This document shows, piece after piece, positions 1 to 8,988 of a stretch of DNA of 55,146 bases (position 1 is the stretch's first letter; every line of letters begins with the position of its first letter). The DNA is taken from NCBI GenBank assembly GCA_964422145.1, contig CAYQZV010000016.1, forward strand, positions 1-55,146, given 5' to 3'. A program made the translations under genes and the position numbers. The DNA is from JACNKV01 sp964422145 (lineage in GTDB: Bacteria > Fidelibacterota > Marinisomatia > Marinisomatales > JACNKV01). Below the pieces are notes generated by a model. The model saw nothing but the letters and a program-made list of their open reading frames with translations. It did no database searches and had not been told where the DNA came from.

Positions 1-1
1 A

Positions 2-166
2 TTTATACAAACTGACATCCGATCATTTTACACAGACGAAAAAGTTATTACTGCTGAAATAACGGATTTTGTTGATCAACAGAGGAAAATAGGAACAAAA
101 AGTAGACCACGATATTTCTTTAAAAAAGATCCATCGTGTTCAGGTGATGATTTGAAATTATGTTAG
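2..166 (+). CDS. C-terminal fragment of an upstream gene (5' end outside the window)
   Basis: A reading frame is open from the window edge for about 54 codons and ends at a TAG that overlaps the pgsB start by 7 nt. The encoded tail is hydrophilic and charged (ends ...GDDLKLC), which looks like real coding sequence. A short overlap with the next gene matches the spacing used throughout this operon, so it is probably the preceding operon member. I do not recognise the family from this tail and give no function. A chance open frame of this length remains possible. Confidence 0.45.
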   Translation, partial: FIQTDIRSFYTDEKVITAEITDFVDQQRKIGTKSRPRYFFKKDPSCSGDDLKLC

Positions 167-1308
167 TCCCTATTCTGCTTTGTTTATTGTCCTTTCTCAT
201 CCTGTACGGGTGGCAGGAATCACGCCGGCATAGGATTGCAGTCAATTCTATTCCGATTCGAATCCATGTGAACGGTTCAAGGGGAAAGTCCAGTGTTACG
301 CGCCTAATTGCAGCAGGACTCAGGGCCGGTGGAATCAAAACCATCGCCAAAACAACCGGTTCAGCCCCAAGAATTATTGATACAAACGGAAATGATCAGA
401 TCATTCACCGTTTACGATCAGCATCCATTGGTGAGCAAGTGAAGCTCATTCGGTATTTCGCGAAGAAAAAACCTAAAGCGATGGTCATTGAGTGTATGGC
501 GGTCATGCCTCAGTATCAATGGGTGTCCGAGCATAAAATGGTTAAATCAACACTCAGTGTTATCACCAATGTTCGTCCGGACCATTTGCCTGAAATGGGA
601 CCGACAATGTCTGATATTGCTAATTCATTATCGAACACGATTCCGTTTAACGGGATTTTAGTTACCGCAGAGACGGAACTAACTGACGAATTAACTGCGG
701 TAGCAGAGAAACGTTTGACGAAAATAGACATTGTTCACGATTACGATATTTCAGATGAGTATATCAACCGATTTCCGTATATCGAACACAAAGAAAATGT
801 CGCTTTGGCTGTCAAAGCTTGTGAAGAAGTCGGTGTTGATAAAACAGTCGCACTCGAAGGGATGATCCATGCGAAACCTGATCCGGGTGCGTTGGTAATC
901 AGAAAATTGAAGTTTAACCACCACATCAATTATTCTGTCAATGCGTTAGCTGCCAACGATCCACACTCAACAAAAAAGATATGGAACAATATCAAAGGCA
1001 GGTTTGAACACAACAACATCTGTGTGTTTTTAAATACCAGGGATGATCGTCAGTCACGAACAAAACAACTCTTAAAATTGGTGTCGGAAAATATCAAACC
1101 GGAGGTGTTGATCATTCGCGGAAACCGTATCCCGGTGATCAAAGAGGAAAAGATGAAGATCATCAAGTTTGATAACTCCACAAAACCTAAAGAAGTCATA
1201 AATTCTTTGTCTAAACTCGACCGTTATCTTATCTTTTGCATCGGAAATATGGTAGGATGGGGCGAAACATTTGTCACTGAACTAAGAGGGCATTCTGTCG
1301 ATGACTGA
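160..1308 (+). CDS. pgsB: Poly-gamma-glutamate synthase subunit PgsB/CapB
   Basis: ATP-dependent amide ligase that builds poly-gamma-glutamate from glutamate at the inner membrane, acting with PgsC. An N-terminal membrane segment (residues about 1-18) is followed by the nucleotide-binding loop NGSRGKSS at residues 38-45, typical of the Mur-ligase-like CapB/PgsB family. Downstream VITNVRPDH and the GNMVGWGE motif near the C-terminus also fit the family. The length of 382 aa is close to normal for PgsB (about 390 aa). It overlaps pgsC by 8 nt, indicating co-translation. Function is confident from motifs and neighbours. The polymer actually made (isomer, length, anchored or released) cannot be read from the sequence. 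Confidence 0.93.
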   Translation: MLVPILLCLLSFLILYGWQESRRHRIAVNSIPIRIHVNGSRGKSSVTRLIAAGLRAGGIKTIAKTTGSAPRIIDTNGNDQIIHRLRSASIGEQVKLIRYFAKKKPKAMVIECMAVMPQYQWVSEHKMVKSTLSVITNVRPDHLPEMGPTMSDIANSLSNTIPFNGILVTAETELTDELTAVAEKRLTKIDIVHDYDISDEYINRFPYIEHKENVALAVKACEEVGVDKTVALEGMIHAKPDPGALVIRKLKFNHHINYSVNALAANDPHSTKKIWNNIKGRFEHNNICVFLNTRDDRQSRTKQLLKLVSENIKPEVLIIRGNRIPVIKEEKMKIIKFDNSTKPKEVINSLSKLDRYLIFCIGNMVGWGETFVTELRGHSVDD

Positions 1309-1744
1309 AATTGCAATCGGATTAGGTATTTTTATCAGCCTCATCTTAACTGAGACGCTTGGAGTCACAGCCGGAGGTCTGATCGTACCGGGGTATATCG
1401 CGCTGAATCTGCATGATCCGCTCCGAGTGATGGGTACATTCATTATCAGTCTTTTTGTGTTTATCATTGTGAAACTGTTGTCCGAAAAATTATTGATATA
1501 CGGAAAACGCCGATTGGTCTTTAGTTTATTATTGGGATTCCTTTTGGGGTACTTATCCAGACAATATTTATATTTACCGGATGAACAAATTAATCTGGCT
1601 GCGATCGGAAATATTATCCCAGGATTAATCGCCAGTTGGATGGAACGCCAAGGCGTTGTCAGAACATTGTCCGTTATCCTTATTACGGCAACGATCATTC
1701 AGCTGATATTAATGGTCTTGGGAATGAAGGTACCTCATGTTTAG
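1301..1744 (+). CDS. pgsC: Poly-gamma-glutamate synthase membrane subunit PgsC/CapC
   Basis: Small integral membrane partner of PgsB. The 147 aa chain is almost entirely hydrophobic, with about four to five predicted transmembrane segments. It has the family start (GLGIFISLILTETLG) and a GLIVPGYIAL segment characteristic of CapC/PgsC. The usual length is about 150 aa. It starts inside the end of pgsB and its stop overlaps the start of pgsW, so the three genes are translationally coupled. It is thought to form the membrane part of the synthase and to be involved in polymer translocation across the inner membrane. Confidence 0.93.
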   Translation: MTEIAIGLGIFISLILTETLGVTAGGLIVPGYIALNLHDPLRVMGTFIISLFVFIIVKLLSEKLLIYGKRRLVFSLLLGFLLGYLSRQYLYLPDEQINLAAIGNIIPGLIASWMERQGVVRTLSVILITATIIQLILMVLGMKVPHV

Positions 1745-2861
1745 GCCGGTCATACAAAAAACACGGTTTTTAATGGCATTAGCCGGTGTCAATCTGCTCT
1801 TATTCTTTTGGGCATCGCAATCTATCGTTATAGAAAAAGCAGACGGATACGACGAAAAAATCGCAGCCGCCGAAACGATGAAAACCGCCATGGATGTCCT
1901 GAAATCTCACCAACTCGGGGGGCAAAATATTGTGCTGGATGATTTTGCCAATGATCCGAACCATACGATGCTGGTCGGTACACAATTCAGTCATATAACA
2001 ACAGATCGAGGTGATCTTGATTCGAAATTATCAACGTTGAACCCTAATTTCGCTGCGATGATTGTTGACATGCTTTTGGAAGCCGATGTCAGCAGGGGAG
2101 ATACAATCGCTGTGACTCTGACCGGATCCATGCCGGGAGCTAATCTTGCCCTGTACTCAGCCTGTTCAGCCATGGGGATCACACCGGTTGTGATCAGTTC
2201 GGTTGGGGCATCTCAGTGGGGTGCAACCGATCCGTATTTTACCTGGTTAGATATGGAATCTGCTCTAGCCGAACATTCTATCTTTCCATATCGATCTAAA
2301 GCGGCATCCGTCGGCGGCGGCGGAGATGTTGGAAGAGGGTTAACCCGAAAAGGAAAAGAATTATTGTGGGAGGCGATTTATCGCAATGATCTCCCATTGA
2401 TTCAGGAAGAAAGTCTCTCTGGAAATATTAAGCACAGGATGGATATATTTCGTCAATCTGTTCCGTCTTTTAATTACACGGCTTTCGTCAATATCGGTGG
2501 CGGTGCTGCAGCGGTTGGTCCGGCGATCAATGCAAAGTTGATTCCGCACGGCGTTTCAATCCCCGGGGAATTAAATAAACTAACGGGAAACAGTGTGATC
2601 CGGTCTTTTGCTAAAAAGCAAATTCCAGTCATTCACCTTTTAAACATACAAGAACTATTAACCGACTATCAGCTGCCGATAGCACCAATCCCAACGCCGA
2701 CTCCGGGCGAGGGAGCATTATTTTCAACACCAAAATACAATCCATATGTGACGATATCTGCTTTACTGCTTGCCGTCGGATTACTCATCGGTGTCGGGTA
2801 TTATAGTCATCATCAAATTCGTGAACGGATGGAAAGTTATGAGCCGGAATCCATTTTATAA
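1737..2861 (+). CDS. pgsW: Poly-gamma-glutamate system protein (PgsW-type)
   Basis: 374 aa protein matching the 'poly-gamma-glutamate system protein' type that accompanies pgsB-pgsC in some diderm bacteria. It has an N-terminal membrane anchor (residues about 10-28), a large extracytoplasmic domain with VTLTGSMPGAN and an SSVGASQWGATDP stretch, a glycine-rich NIGGGAAAVG segment, and a C-terminal membrane helix ending near residue 358. The start ATG overlaps the pgsC stop. The role is unproven. Its conserved position suggests it helps synthesis or transfer of the polymer in the periplasm. No pgsA/capA homologue or pgsE is seen in the window. The symbol is assigned by family resemblance and context. 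Confidence 0.82.
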   Translation: MFRPVIQKTRFLMALAGVNLLLFFWASQSIVIEKADGYDEKIAAAETMKTAMDVLKSHQLGGQNIVLDDFANDPNHTMLVGTQFSHITTDRGDLDSKLSTLNPNFAAMIVDMLLEADVSRGDTIAVTLTGSMPGANLALYSACSAMGITPVVISSVGASQWGATDPYFTWLDMESALAEHSIFPYRSKAASVGGGGDVGRGLTRKGKELLWEAIYRNDLPLIQEESLSGNIKHRMDIFRQSVPSFNYTAFVNIGGGAAAVGPAINAKLIPHGVSIPGELNKLTGNSVIRSFAKKQIPVIHLLNIQELLTDYQLPIAPIPTPTPGEGALFSTPKYNPYVTISALLLAVGLLIGVGYYSHHQIRERMESYEPESIL

Positions 2862-3750
2862 ATTAGTTCAAATTACATTAATCGGTTTGTTGGTTCTGTT
2901 GAACGCAGCGGAAGGGAAAGTGCTTTCTCCAAAAGAGACAGATCAAAAAGAGATATTGACGATCAACGGAAAACGGCGGAGTTATTATCAACTTCACGGG
3001 AATTCATTGACCTATGAGATCAAAGGACCGAAACGGATCAAGATCATTGCGAGACGCGCCGTACCAAAACGAGATGAACAAGAAAAAACATTTGGCTATC
3101 AACTCCAATTAGATTCGTTATCCGCTGTATCGGTTGAACATTCTGCATTCAAATCCAAAGGGGTAACATCGTCGCAGCATCCGGGACATGCGTACACAAA
3201 ATCAGGACATTATTATGTGAACATCCCTGATGGGAATAATTTGGTTACAATCAATCCAATGAAAAAGCGGAGTAAGCCGGTTCTGATCCGTGTGGTCGAG
3301 AATAAAACAGATAAACCGAAAAATCTCGGAACCTTTATTCAGCCCGACTCAAGTGTGACTCATCATATCACTCAGCAGGGTAAACGTGTTCGTTATACGC
3401 CACTTGCATTTGGAAATTCCTTCCAAATTAGTGGAAAGGATTTCTCGCAGATTTTAATTTACTCCCGCTTAGCTTTTCAAAACTGGATGAATGGTGTTGA
3501 TACATACCGATTGAAAATCTCAAAAGGACAGGAGTTAATCGGAACCTATTTTTTCTCTACCGAACGGTCTGAGATCAGTGAAGTGGAAGAAGATAAAACG
3601 GTGATTCCTGCGAAATGGCGTTCCTGTGAAATCTTGGTTGAGAGTGATGACAGTCCGTATACCATTGAACTGCTGGATGAAGGGAAGCTTGTGTATGTTC
3701 GCTGCATGGGATTTAAAAACGAGGATACTGACGCGGTCGATGCGAACTAA
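2839..3750 (+). CDS. Exported protein of unknown function in the pgs operon
   Basis: 303 aa. I chose the internal ATG at 2839 (MSRNPFYK...) because it gives a clean signal peptide (hydrophobic residues about 9-22, ending near NAAEG). The longer frame from 2770 lies inside pgsW and reads like non-coding sequence. The mature part is basic and rich in beta-prone stretches, with no cysteine pairs or catalytic motif I recognise. It overlaps pgsW by 23 nt and the following barrel gene by 11 nt, so it is clearly part of the operon. A periplasmic role between the synthase and the outer membrane is an inference from position only. Confidence 0.75.
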   Translation: MSRNPFYKLVQITLIGLLVLLNAAEGKVLSPKETDQKEILTINGKRRSYYQLHGNSLTYEIKGPKRIKIIARRAVPKRDEQEKTFGYQLQLDSLSAVSVEHSAFKSKGVTSSQHPGHAYTKSGHYYVNIPDGNNLVTINPMKKRSKPVLIRVVENKTDKPKNLGTFIQPDSSVTHHITQQGKRVRYTPLAFGNSFQISGKDFSQILIYSRLAFQNWMNGVDTYRLKISKGQELIGTYFFSTERSEISEVEEDKTVIPAKWRSCEILVESDDSPYTIELLDEGKLVYVRCMGFKNEDTDAVDAN

Positions 3751-4804
3751 GATTCACATCGTATATTTGTTGATGATCTCGGCGGTTGTACTCAACTGTC
3801 TCCAGGCGAGACCGTTTACGGATTGGTTTGCGACGCCGATCTATGTGAAATCATCCGTTTCATTCGGCTATGACTCAAATGTATTGAAACTATCCAATCG
3901 TGAAATGGATTCAGCCGGAGAAAATCTGTCCATCCTTGGCGACATGACCACATTTGACAGCGGAATTATCCGACCGAGGCTGGAATTAGAATTCAGTCCA
4001 ATCATTTTTCACAGCCGTGAAACCCGGTTTACGTTCAAGGGTCAGTATGCCTATTTCAGCCATTCAATGGAAAAAACATACTCATCCTATTCCGCCAGAA
4101 TGCAGCTGCATTTAGGATCGTATTCTTGGCTGAAAATCGGATATTCTCTTCAACCGGATATTTATCTCAGATCCTTTATCGACCGAGACAGGATTGATCA
4201 AACCCCGCTGCCGTGTTCATTTCAAAATGAAACGATCTGGTCATCTCTTTCTTTGCCGATCGCAAAACAATCATGGATCACGGGAAAGGTGAAGAAGAAT
4301 CATCAATATTTCGGATCGTCTTTTACGGAATTTGATATTGAGAAAATCGGTGCGGAAGGACGACTGACTATAGCGGTATTCACTCCGTTACGACTTTCGT
4401 TTTCATGCAGTCAATCCGAAGCGGAAAACCCAACCTATCAATCCGGGCTGATCTCAACGGTCTTTGATCGATCCTACCAAGAAAGATCCTTTGGGGGAAC
4501 TATCACCTATCAATCCCGAAAATGGGTCGATTCCATTACACAATCTTTCCAGCTGTCTCAGCGGTTTTATCGGTCTGAAGCGCAGAATGACCCAATTCAC
4601 AGCGGCCGTGAACAGGAAGAATTTCTGTATGGAGTTGTCATCAAAAAATCCTTCAGAAACGGGTTTGCTGCGGAACTTAACGGGCATTATCGATCACGAC
4701 AGGTTTTTTCCGACTTTGATTGGGTCGAGGAATTAAAACGTTTTTCCAAATTTGATGTTGGGATCACACTGAGCAACAACACAATTTTGGATCTGTTCTA
4801 TTAA
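3740..4804 (+). CDS. Putative outer-membrane beta-barrel protein in the pgs operon
   Basis: 354 aa with a signal peptide (MRTKIHIVYLLMISAVVLNC, residues 1-20). The mature chain alternates hydrophobic and polar residues, has many aromatic residues, and ends in ...LDLFY with a terminal aromatic residue, the classical signature for beta-barrel insertion. A GYDSNVL segment near residue 42 resembles the start of porin-like 'BBP2' barrels. The internal ATG at 3740 was chosen because the upstream extension lies in the previous gene and lacks a signal. It could be the outer-membrane exit for poly-gamma-glutamate, but a purely structural or unrelated role is possible. Confidence 0.72.
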   Translation: MRTKIHIVYLLMISAVVLNCLQARPFTDWFATPIYVKSSVSFGYDSNVLKLSNREMDSAGENLSILGDMTTFDSGIIRPRLELEFSPIIFHSRETRFTFKGQYAYFSHSMEKTYSSYSARMQLHLGSYSWLKIGYSLQPDIYLRSFIDRDRIDQTPLPCSFQNETIWSSLSLPIAKQSWITGKVKKNHQYFGSSFTEFDIEKIGAEGRLTIAVFTPLRLSFSCSQSEAENPTYQSGLISTVFDRSYQERSFGGTITYQSRKWVDSITQSFQLSQRFYRSEAQNDPIHSGREQEEFLYGVVIKKSFRNGFAAELNGHYRSRQVFSDFDWVEELKRFSKFDVGITLSNNTILDLFY

Positions 4805-4815
4805 TGAGGATATTT

Positions 4816-5895
4816 ATGAACCGATTTTTATTCTTACTAATGTTTCTCTTTATTGGAGAATCCTGCATCACGCCGACTGAATCGACGGGAGTTAAATCAT
4901 CTCTGATCGCAACGGTTGAGACAAAAGGGTATTGCAGGGATGTGGATATCCGCGATTCACTTCTCGTCATTGCAGCAGATGAAAACGGATATTTAGCATA
5001 CACGTTTCATTTTGATGAAAATAATGCATTTGTGATTGACTCGACGCTGTTTGAAGAAAGTGAATCCAATATGGGAACCGGATACCAAGCCGGTGAGATT
5101 ATACTGCCGGATCGGTATGAATATTTTATATTTGCTGATCTTAATGATGCCATGTTCTACGTGAACTTTTCTGACATCGATTCGTTGGGAAGACTGCCGT
5201 ATCCGGGATCAGAAAATCGAGATTATATCCGTGGATTTTGTATCGATGAACGGCGTGATCTGGATTTGATCGTCTATACACTGAATCGTGCAGAGGATGG
5301 AAGCTCTTGTTTTGTTTCGACGCGGGTTTTGCCATATGACGCTTGGTTTTATGAAGAAACCGGAAAAATCGATCTGTGGTTTGCTGATTTTCATTCCACG
5401 GTTCCGTTCAATATGTCAGCAAAGAATCTTGCGGTCGGTTCCGGTAAATTGGCGGTGGCCAATTCACAGCTCGGTGTGATCGTCTTTGAGCAGCAGGAAG
5501 ACGGATTGATCGCTGATTCAATTTACACGTCCTATCTGATTGACGGAGAGGGAGAAGTTGAAACCATTGCGATCGTAGATGACCTGATCATCGCGGGGAT
5601 GTCCAAAGATGAGGGATGTGAAGTGACAGCATTAGATACAGAAGGAAACGTCCAATCTTCATACAGAATTGCCGAAGGATATTCGATCCAATCCATTCAT
5701 TTTGAAGGAGATTTACTCGCGCTCGGCTGCGGAACAGACGGCGTGCTGCTCTATGATTATTCCGCTATAAACAAAGAATTCACTGAATACGGACGGCTGA
5801 ATGCAGCCTATACGTATTCGGTTTTGATCTACGATACAAATACCGTTATGGCTGCGACCAGAGACGGTTTGCAAATATTTCGATTAGAAAGGTAA
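4816..5895 (+). CDS. Putative lipoprotein with LVIVD-like propeller repeats
   Basis: 359 aa from ATG 4816. This start is preferred over ATG 4804, which overlaps the upstream stop, because GAGGA at 4806-4810 is correctly spaced for 4816. The N-terminus is a short hydrophobic signal ending in a candidate lipid-modified Cys17 (FIGESC); the lipobox is loose, as is common in FCB bacteria. The body repeats a short strand pattern (LVIAADENGYLAYTF, LAVANSQLGVIVFE, LALGCGTDGVLLYDY, VMAATRDGLQIFRL) like LVIVD/beta-propeller repeats. It is probably anchored at the outer membrane. It lies between the barrel and the large repeat protein, so it may be a surface partner of either. Confidence 0.72.
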   Translation: MNRFLFLLMFLFIGESCITPTESTGVKSSLIATVETKGYCRDVDIRDSLLVIAADENGYLAYTFHFDENNAFVIDSTLFEESESNMGTGYQAGEIILPDRYEYFIFADLNDAMFYVNFSDIDSLGRLPYPGSENRDYIRGFCIDERRDLDLIVYTLNRAEDGSSCFVSTRVLPYDAWFYEETGKIDLWFADFHSTVPFNMSAKNLAVGSGKLAVANSQLGVIVFEQQEDGLIADSIYTSYLIDGEGEVETIAIVDDLIIAGMSKDEGCEVTALDTEGNVQSSYRIAEGYSIQSIHFEGDLLALGCGTDGVLLYDYSAINKEFTEYGRLNAAYTYSVLIYDTNTVMAATRDGLQIFRLER

Positions 5896-5898
5896 TCC

Positions 5899-8800
5899 AT
5901 GAGATTTTTCATCATATTTTCATTATTCATTTCAACTCTGTTCTCAGATTTTGTCTGGGATGACGGCGGGATCAAAGTCCGCCAAGGGATTCACATTGAA
6001 TGGCAAAGAACAGCATCCGTCGGGCTGGAAAATGAAACTATATTTATTTGGTCCGATACGCGTCATGGCGGCAGGGATATCTATGCACAGAAAGTGGATA
6101 CAAACGGAAACACGTTATGGACAGAAGGCGGTGCTCCGGTTGCCTTATCTGAAGGACGCCAGGAAGATCCATTAGCAGTTCCGGACGGGCAAGGCGGTGT
6201 TTATATCGTTTGGGTCGATTATCGGACCGAACCGGAAAAAGGGGACATTTACGGCCAGCACGTTCTTTCTGACGGAAGTTTAGCTTGGGATACTGACGGC
6301 GTTCCGCTTTCGACCGTGACCGGTGCACAAACCGGATTGAATTTATGTGTTGACGGTCTGGGCGGTGCTTTCGTGATTTGGGTTGATTTTTCAGAAACAA
6401 GCGGAGTCTTCGGACAGATTTATGCTACGCATATTTCTTCAGATGGAAATATCCTAAGTCCGGGAGTTGGAATCCCTGTTGTTACAAACGAAGGCGGACA
6501 CGGTACGATCAGTTTAGAATATGGCGGTGAGGGACATGCTGTGATGGTTTGGAGTGACGGACGGATCGCTGAGGAATTGGATCTGTATATGCAGCGTATG
6601 GATGTTACCTGTACACCGCAATGGTCCACACAGGCTGAAGGTGGAATTCCGCTTTCGAACATCGCAGGTGTGGATGAAATTGCACCGAAAGTTACCCATG
6701 TTACAGGAGATACGATGGTGGTGGTCTGGGAAGATTTTCGCATTAATCCGACCAGCGGTGATGTGTACATTCAGTATCTTGACGGAGACGGAAACTTCCT
6801 TTTAGATGCTGCCGGTGTGCCGGTCTGTGATGATCCGTCCAAACAAAGTAAACCGCGGGTGAAAGCTGATACTGAATCAGCATACGTAGTCTGGACAGAT
6901 TTCCGAAGCCATCCGGAATGGGGCGATATTTATATGCAGCGGTTTACATTGGCAAACGAAACCGAATGGCAGGATAACGGTGTGTCGGTTTGTGCAGAGA
7001 TCAGAAAGCAAAACCAGCCGCGTTTAACCACAGATGGAGAAGGGGGCATCTATGTGGTTTGGATGGATGAACGGAATGGACCGCATCCTGAAGAAGATGT
7101 GTTTTTGCAGCATTATACTGCAGATGGAACCGCAACCTTTGCAGAAAATGGACTCAGTATCAGCGAAGAAGCGAATTTACAGGAAGGACCCATTGTCCGG
7201 AAGGACATGCAGGGCGGAGCGTTTGTGATTTGGTCTGACTGGCGTGAAGGAAGTCCGGGCCTTTATGTTCAGCACGTAACACAGGATCAGGGAATTTCGT
7301 TCGACGTGAACGGCATTGAAAAATATTTTGGGATCGACGGTGATGCAAAAACTCCGAAAACACTTCTACTGGATAATGACCGCGCATTGATCTATTGGGT
7401 TGATATGCGGCTTGGCGGTGAACATCCAACCATTTACGGACAGATCGTTTCCAGAGATTTTGATCAGTCCGGCGTGTATAATGGTGTGCCGCTGAGTCTG
7501 AATCCGAAACAGGAAGCTCCGAAAGCAGTGAAAGTGGGAGACCATATTTTTCTGAACTTCCAAAGTGCTGATGAATGGGGAACCATTGTTCAGTATTATC
7601 AAATTTTGGATTTGGATCTCAATCCGGTCGGTGACCCGAATGGAACACCTGTTTATGCGAATGAGTGGTTCAATCAGGAGTTTTCTGAAATTACTACAGA
7701 TGACCAAGGCTATGTTTATTGCGCATTTTCTGATTTACGCGATACGTGGGATTTAGAAATTTATGTTCAGAAATATGATGAATTTGGCGCGCCGCAATGG
7801 GCAGACGGTGGTGTACTACTATATGCTCTGCCGGAATATGATTTTGTTGAAGCGATTGAACCGATTCCTGGCGGCGGTTGTGTTGTGTTTTGGTACGGCG
7901 GAGTTTGGAATAATCTGAACGTCTATGCCAAAGCGTTGAACGGTGAAGGGTCCGTTTCCAATGGATGGGATGACTACCCAAAGACGGTTTGCGGTGTGGA
8001 TGGTCATCAGGAAACAGCCAAAACAATTCCGGTACCGAATGGTGTATTCGTCACGTGGAAAGATGCCCGAAATTTGAATGCGGATATTTACGGACAAGTC
8101 ATCACTTATGACGGAACAGCCTTAGGGGCTGAAAACGGATTTCCTGTTGTGGAAAAACTGAATGACCAGTTGAACTCGGACATGATCTTGAACTCCGGAA
8201 CAAACGAAGTGTTTATCTGCTGGGAAGATTATCAAAGCGGTGCAGATTTTGACATTATCTGTACTACAATGGATGCGTCGACCTTAGAGATTTCAGACGA
8301 ATTTGCTTTTGCGGAACAACCCAGAAATCAGCAGTCCCCGTCGATTGAATTGAATGATAGCCTGTATATCGGGGTTTGGCATGATTCTCCGGACAGCAGC
8401 ACTGCGGATATTTATCTTCAGACCTGGGACGGGACGGAACTGGGATACGAAGGAGACGGACTTCCGATCTGCAATGTCAGTTTTGATCAGCTTTATCCGA
8501 CGATCACGCCGTTATCTGGATCGGATGGAACATACTTACTCGTTTGGGAAGATAATCGAAGTTCCGGGAAGAATCAGTTGAAAAACATTTATGCGCAGGT
8601 TATTGATTTTAACGTGAATGCATTGGGTGAAGCCATGATGCCAGATGCGATGATGCTGCATCCGAATTATCCGAACCCGTTCAACCCGATGACCACGCTC
8701 TCATTTGAACTGAAAGAAAAAAGCCGGGTAGATCTTGTTATCTATGATATCAAAGGACGGGCAGTAAAAGAATTGATCAGCCGTGATATGAACAGCGGAC

Positions 8801-8922
8801 TGCATCGGATAAACTGGAACGGAACCAATCGTTACGGGGAGCCGGTTCCGAGCGGGATCTATCTGTATCGCCTGACGGTGAATGACAAATCCTTTGTTCG
8901 TAAAATGGGATTAGTTCGGTAA
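5899..8922 (+). CDS. Large secreted repeat protein with C-terminal type IX-like sorting domain
   Basis: 1007 aa, starting 3 nt after the lipoprotein gene. Residues 1-16 form a signal peptide. About 16 tandem repeats of roughly 50-60 residues then follow, each with a core like hVxWxDxR...DIYxQ (for example GGVYIVWVDYR and SAYVVWTDFR), consistent with stacked beta-propeller blades. Copies 10 and 12 are degenerate. The last 90 or so residues are the FlgD-like/type A sorting domain: PNYPNPFNP, an IYDIKGR strand, SGIYLYRL and a basic end (...RKMGLVR). Substrates with such tails are delivered to the cell surface by type IX-like machinery. A role in displaying or retaining the capsule is inferred from operon position only. 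Confidence 0.88.
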   Translation: MRFFIIFSLFISTLFSDFVWDDGGIKVRQGIHIEWQRTASVGLENETIFIWSDTRHGGRDIYAQKVDTNGNTLWTEGGAPVALSEGRQEDPLAVPDGQGGVYIVWVDYRTEPEKGDIYGQHVLSDGSLAWDTDGVPLSTVTGAQTGLNLCVDGLGGAFVIWVDFSETSGVFGQIYATHISSDGNILSPGVGIPVVTNEGGHGTISLEYGGEGHAVMVWSDGRIAEELDLYMQRMDVTCTPQWSTQAEGGIPLSNIAGVDEIAPKVTHVTGDTMVVVWEDFRINPTSGDVYIQYLDGDGNFLLDAAGVPVCDDPSKQSKPRVKADTESAYVVWTDFRSHPEWGDIYMQRFTLANETEWQDNGVSVCAEIRKQNQPRLTTDGEGGIYVVWMDERNGPHPEEDVFLQHYTADGTATFAENGLSISEEANLQEGPIVRKDMQGGAFVIWSDWREGSPGLYVQHVTQDQGISFDVNGIEKYFGIDGDAKTPKTLLLDNDRALIYWVDMRLGGEHPTIYGQIVSRDFDQSGVYNGVPLSLNPKQEAPKAVKVGDHIFLNFQSADEWGTIVQYYQILDLDLNPVGDPNGTPVYANEWFNQEFSEITTDDQGYVYCAFSDLRDTWDLEIYVQKYDEFGAPQWADGGVLLYALPEYDFVEAIEPIPGGGCVVFWYGGVWNNLNVYAKALNGEGSVSNGWDDYPKTVCGVDGHQETAKTIPVPNGVFVTWKDARNLNADIYGQVITYDGTALGAENGFPVVEKLNDQLNSDMILNSGTNEVFICWEDYQSGADFDIICTTMDASTLEISDEFAFAEQPRNQQSPSIELNDSLYIGVWHDSPDSSTADIYLQTWDGTELGYEGDGLPICNVSFDQLYPTITPLSGSDGTYLLVWEDNRSSGKNQLKNIYAQVIDFNVNALGEAMMPDAMMLHPNYPNPFNPMTTLSFELKEKSRVDLVIYDIKGRAVKELISRDMNSGLHRINWNGTNRYGEPVPSGIYLYRLTVNDKSFVRKMGLVR

Positions 8923-8936
8923 GTTTTCACTGATAA

Positions 8937-8964
8937 AAAGGGTGCTGAATCATTAGCACCCTTT
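8937..8964. terminator. Bidirectional hairpin terminator closing the pgs operon
   Basis: A perfect 10-bp stem (AAAGGGTGCT paired with AGCACCCTTT, loop of 8) follows the stop of the repeat protein by 14 nt. A-rich and T-rich flanks let it work in both directions, which suits the convergent minus-strand gene ending at 8989. Confidence 0.82.
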
Positions 8965-8988
8965 GGAAGACATTACTGATTCTAAAGT

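Noticed and set aside
120..350. Minus-strand frame opposite pgsB
   Set aside because: It lies inside a well supported gene on the other strand and has no motif or ribosome site.
2770..2838. Longer N-terminus for the fourth pgs gene
   Set aside because: This extension lies in pgsW and would bury the signal peptide. ATG 2839 gives a proper one.
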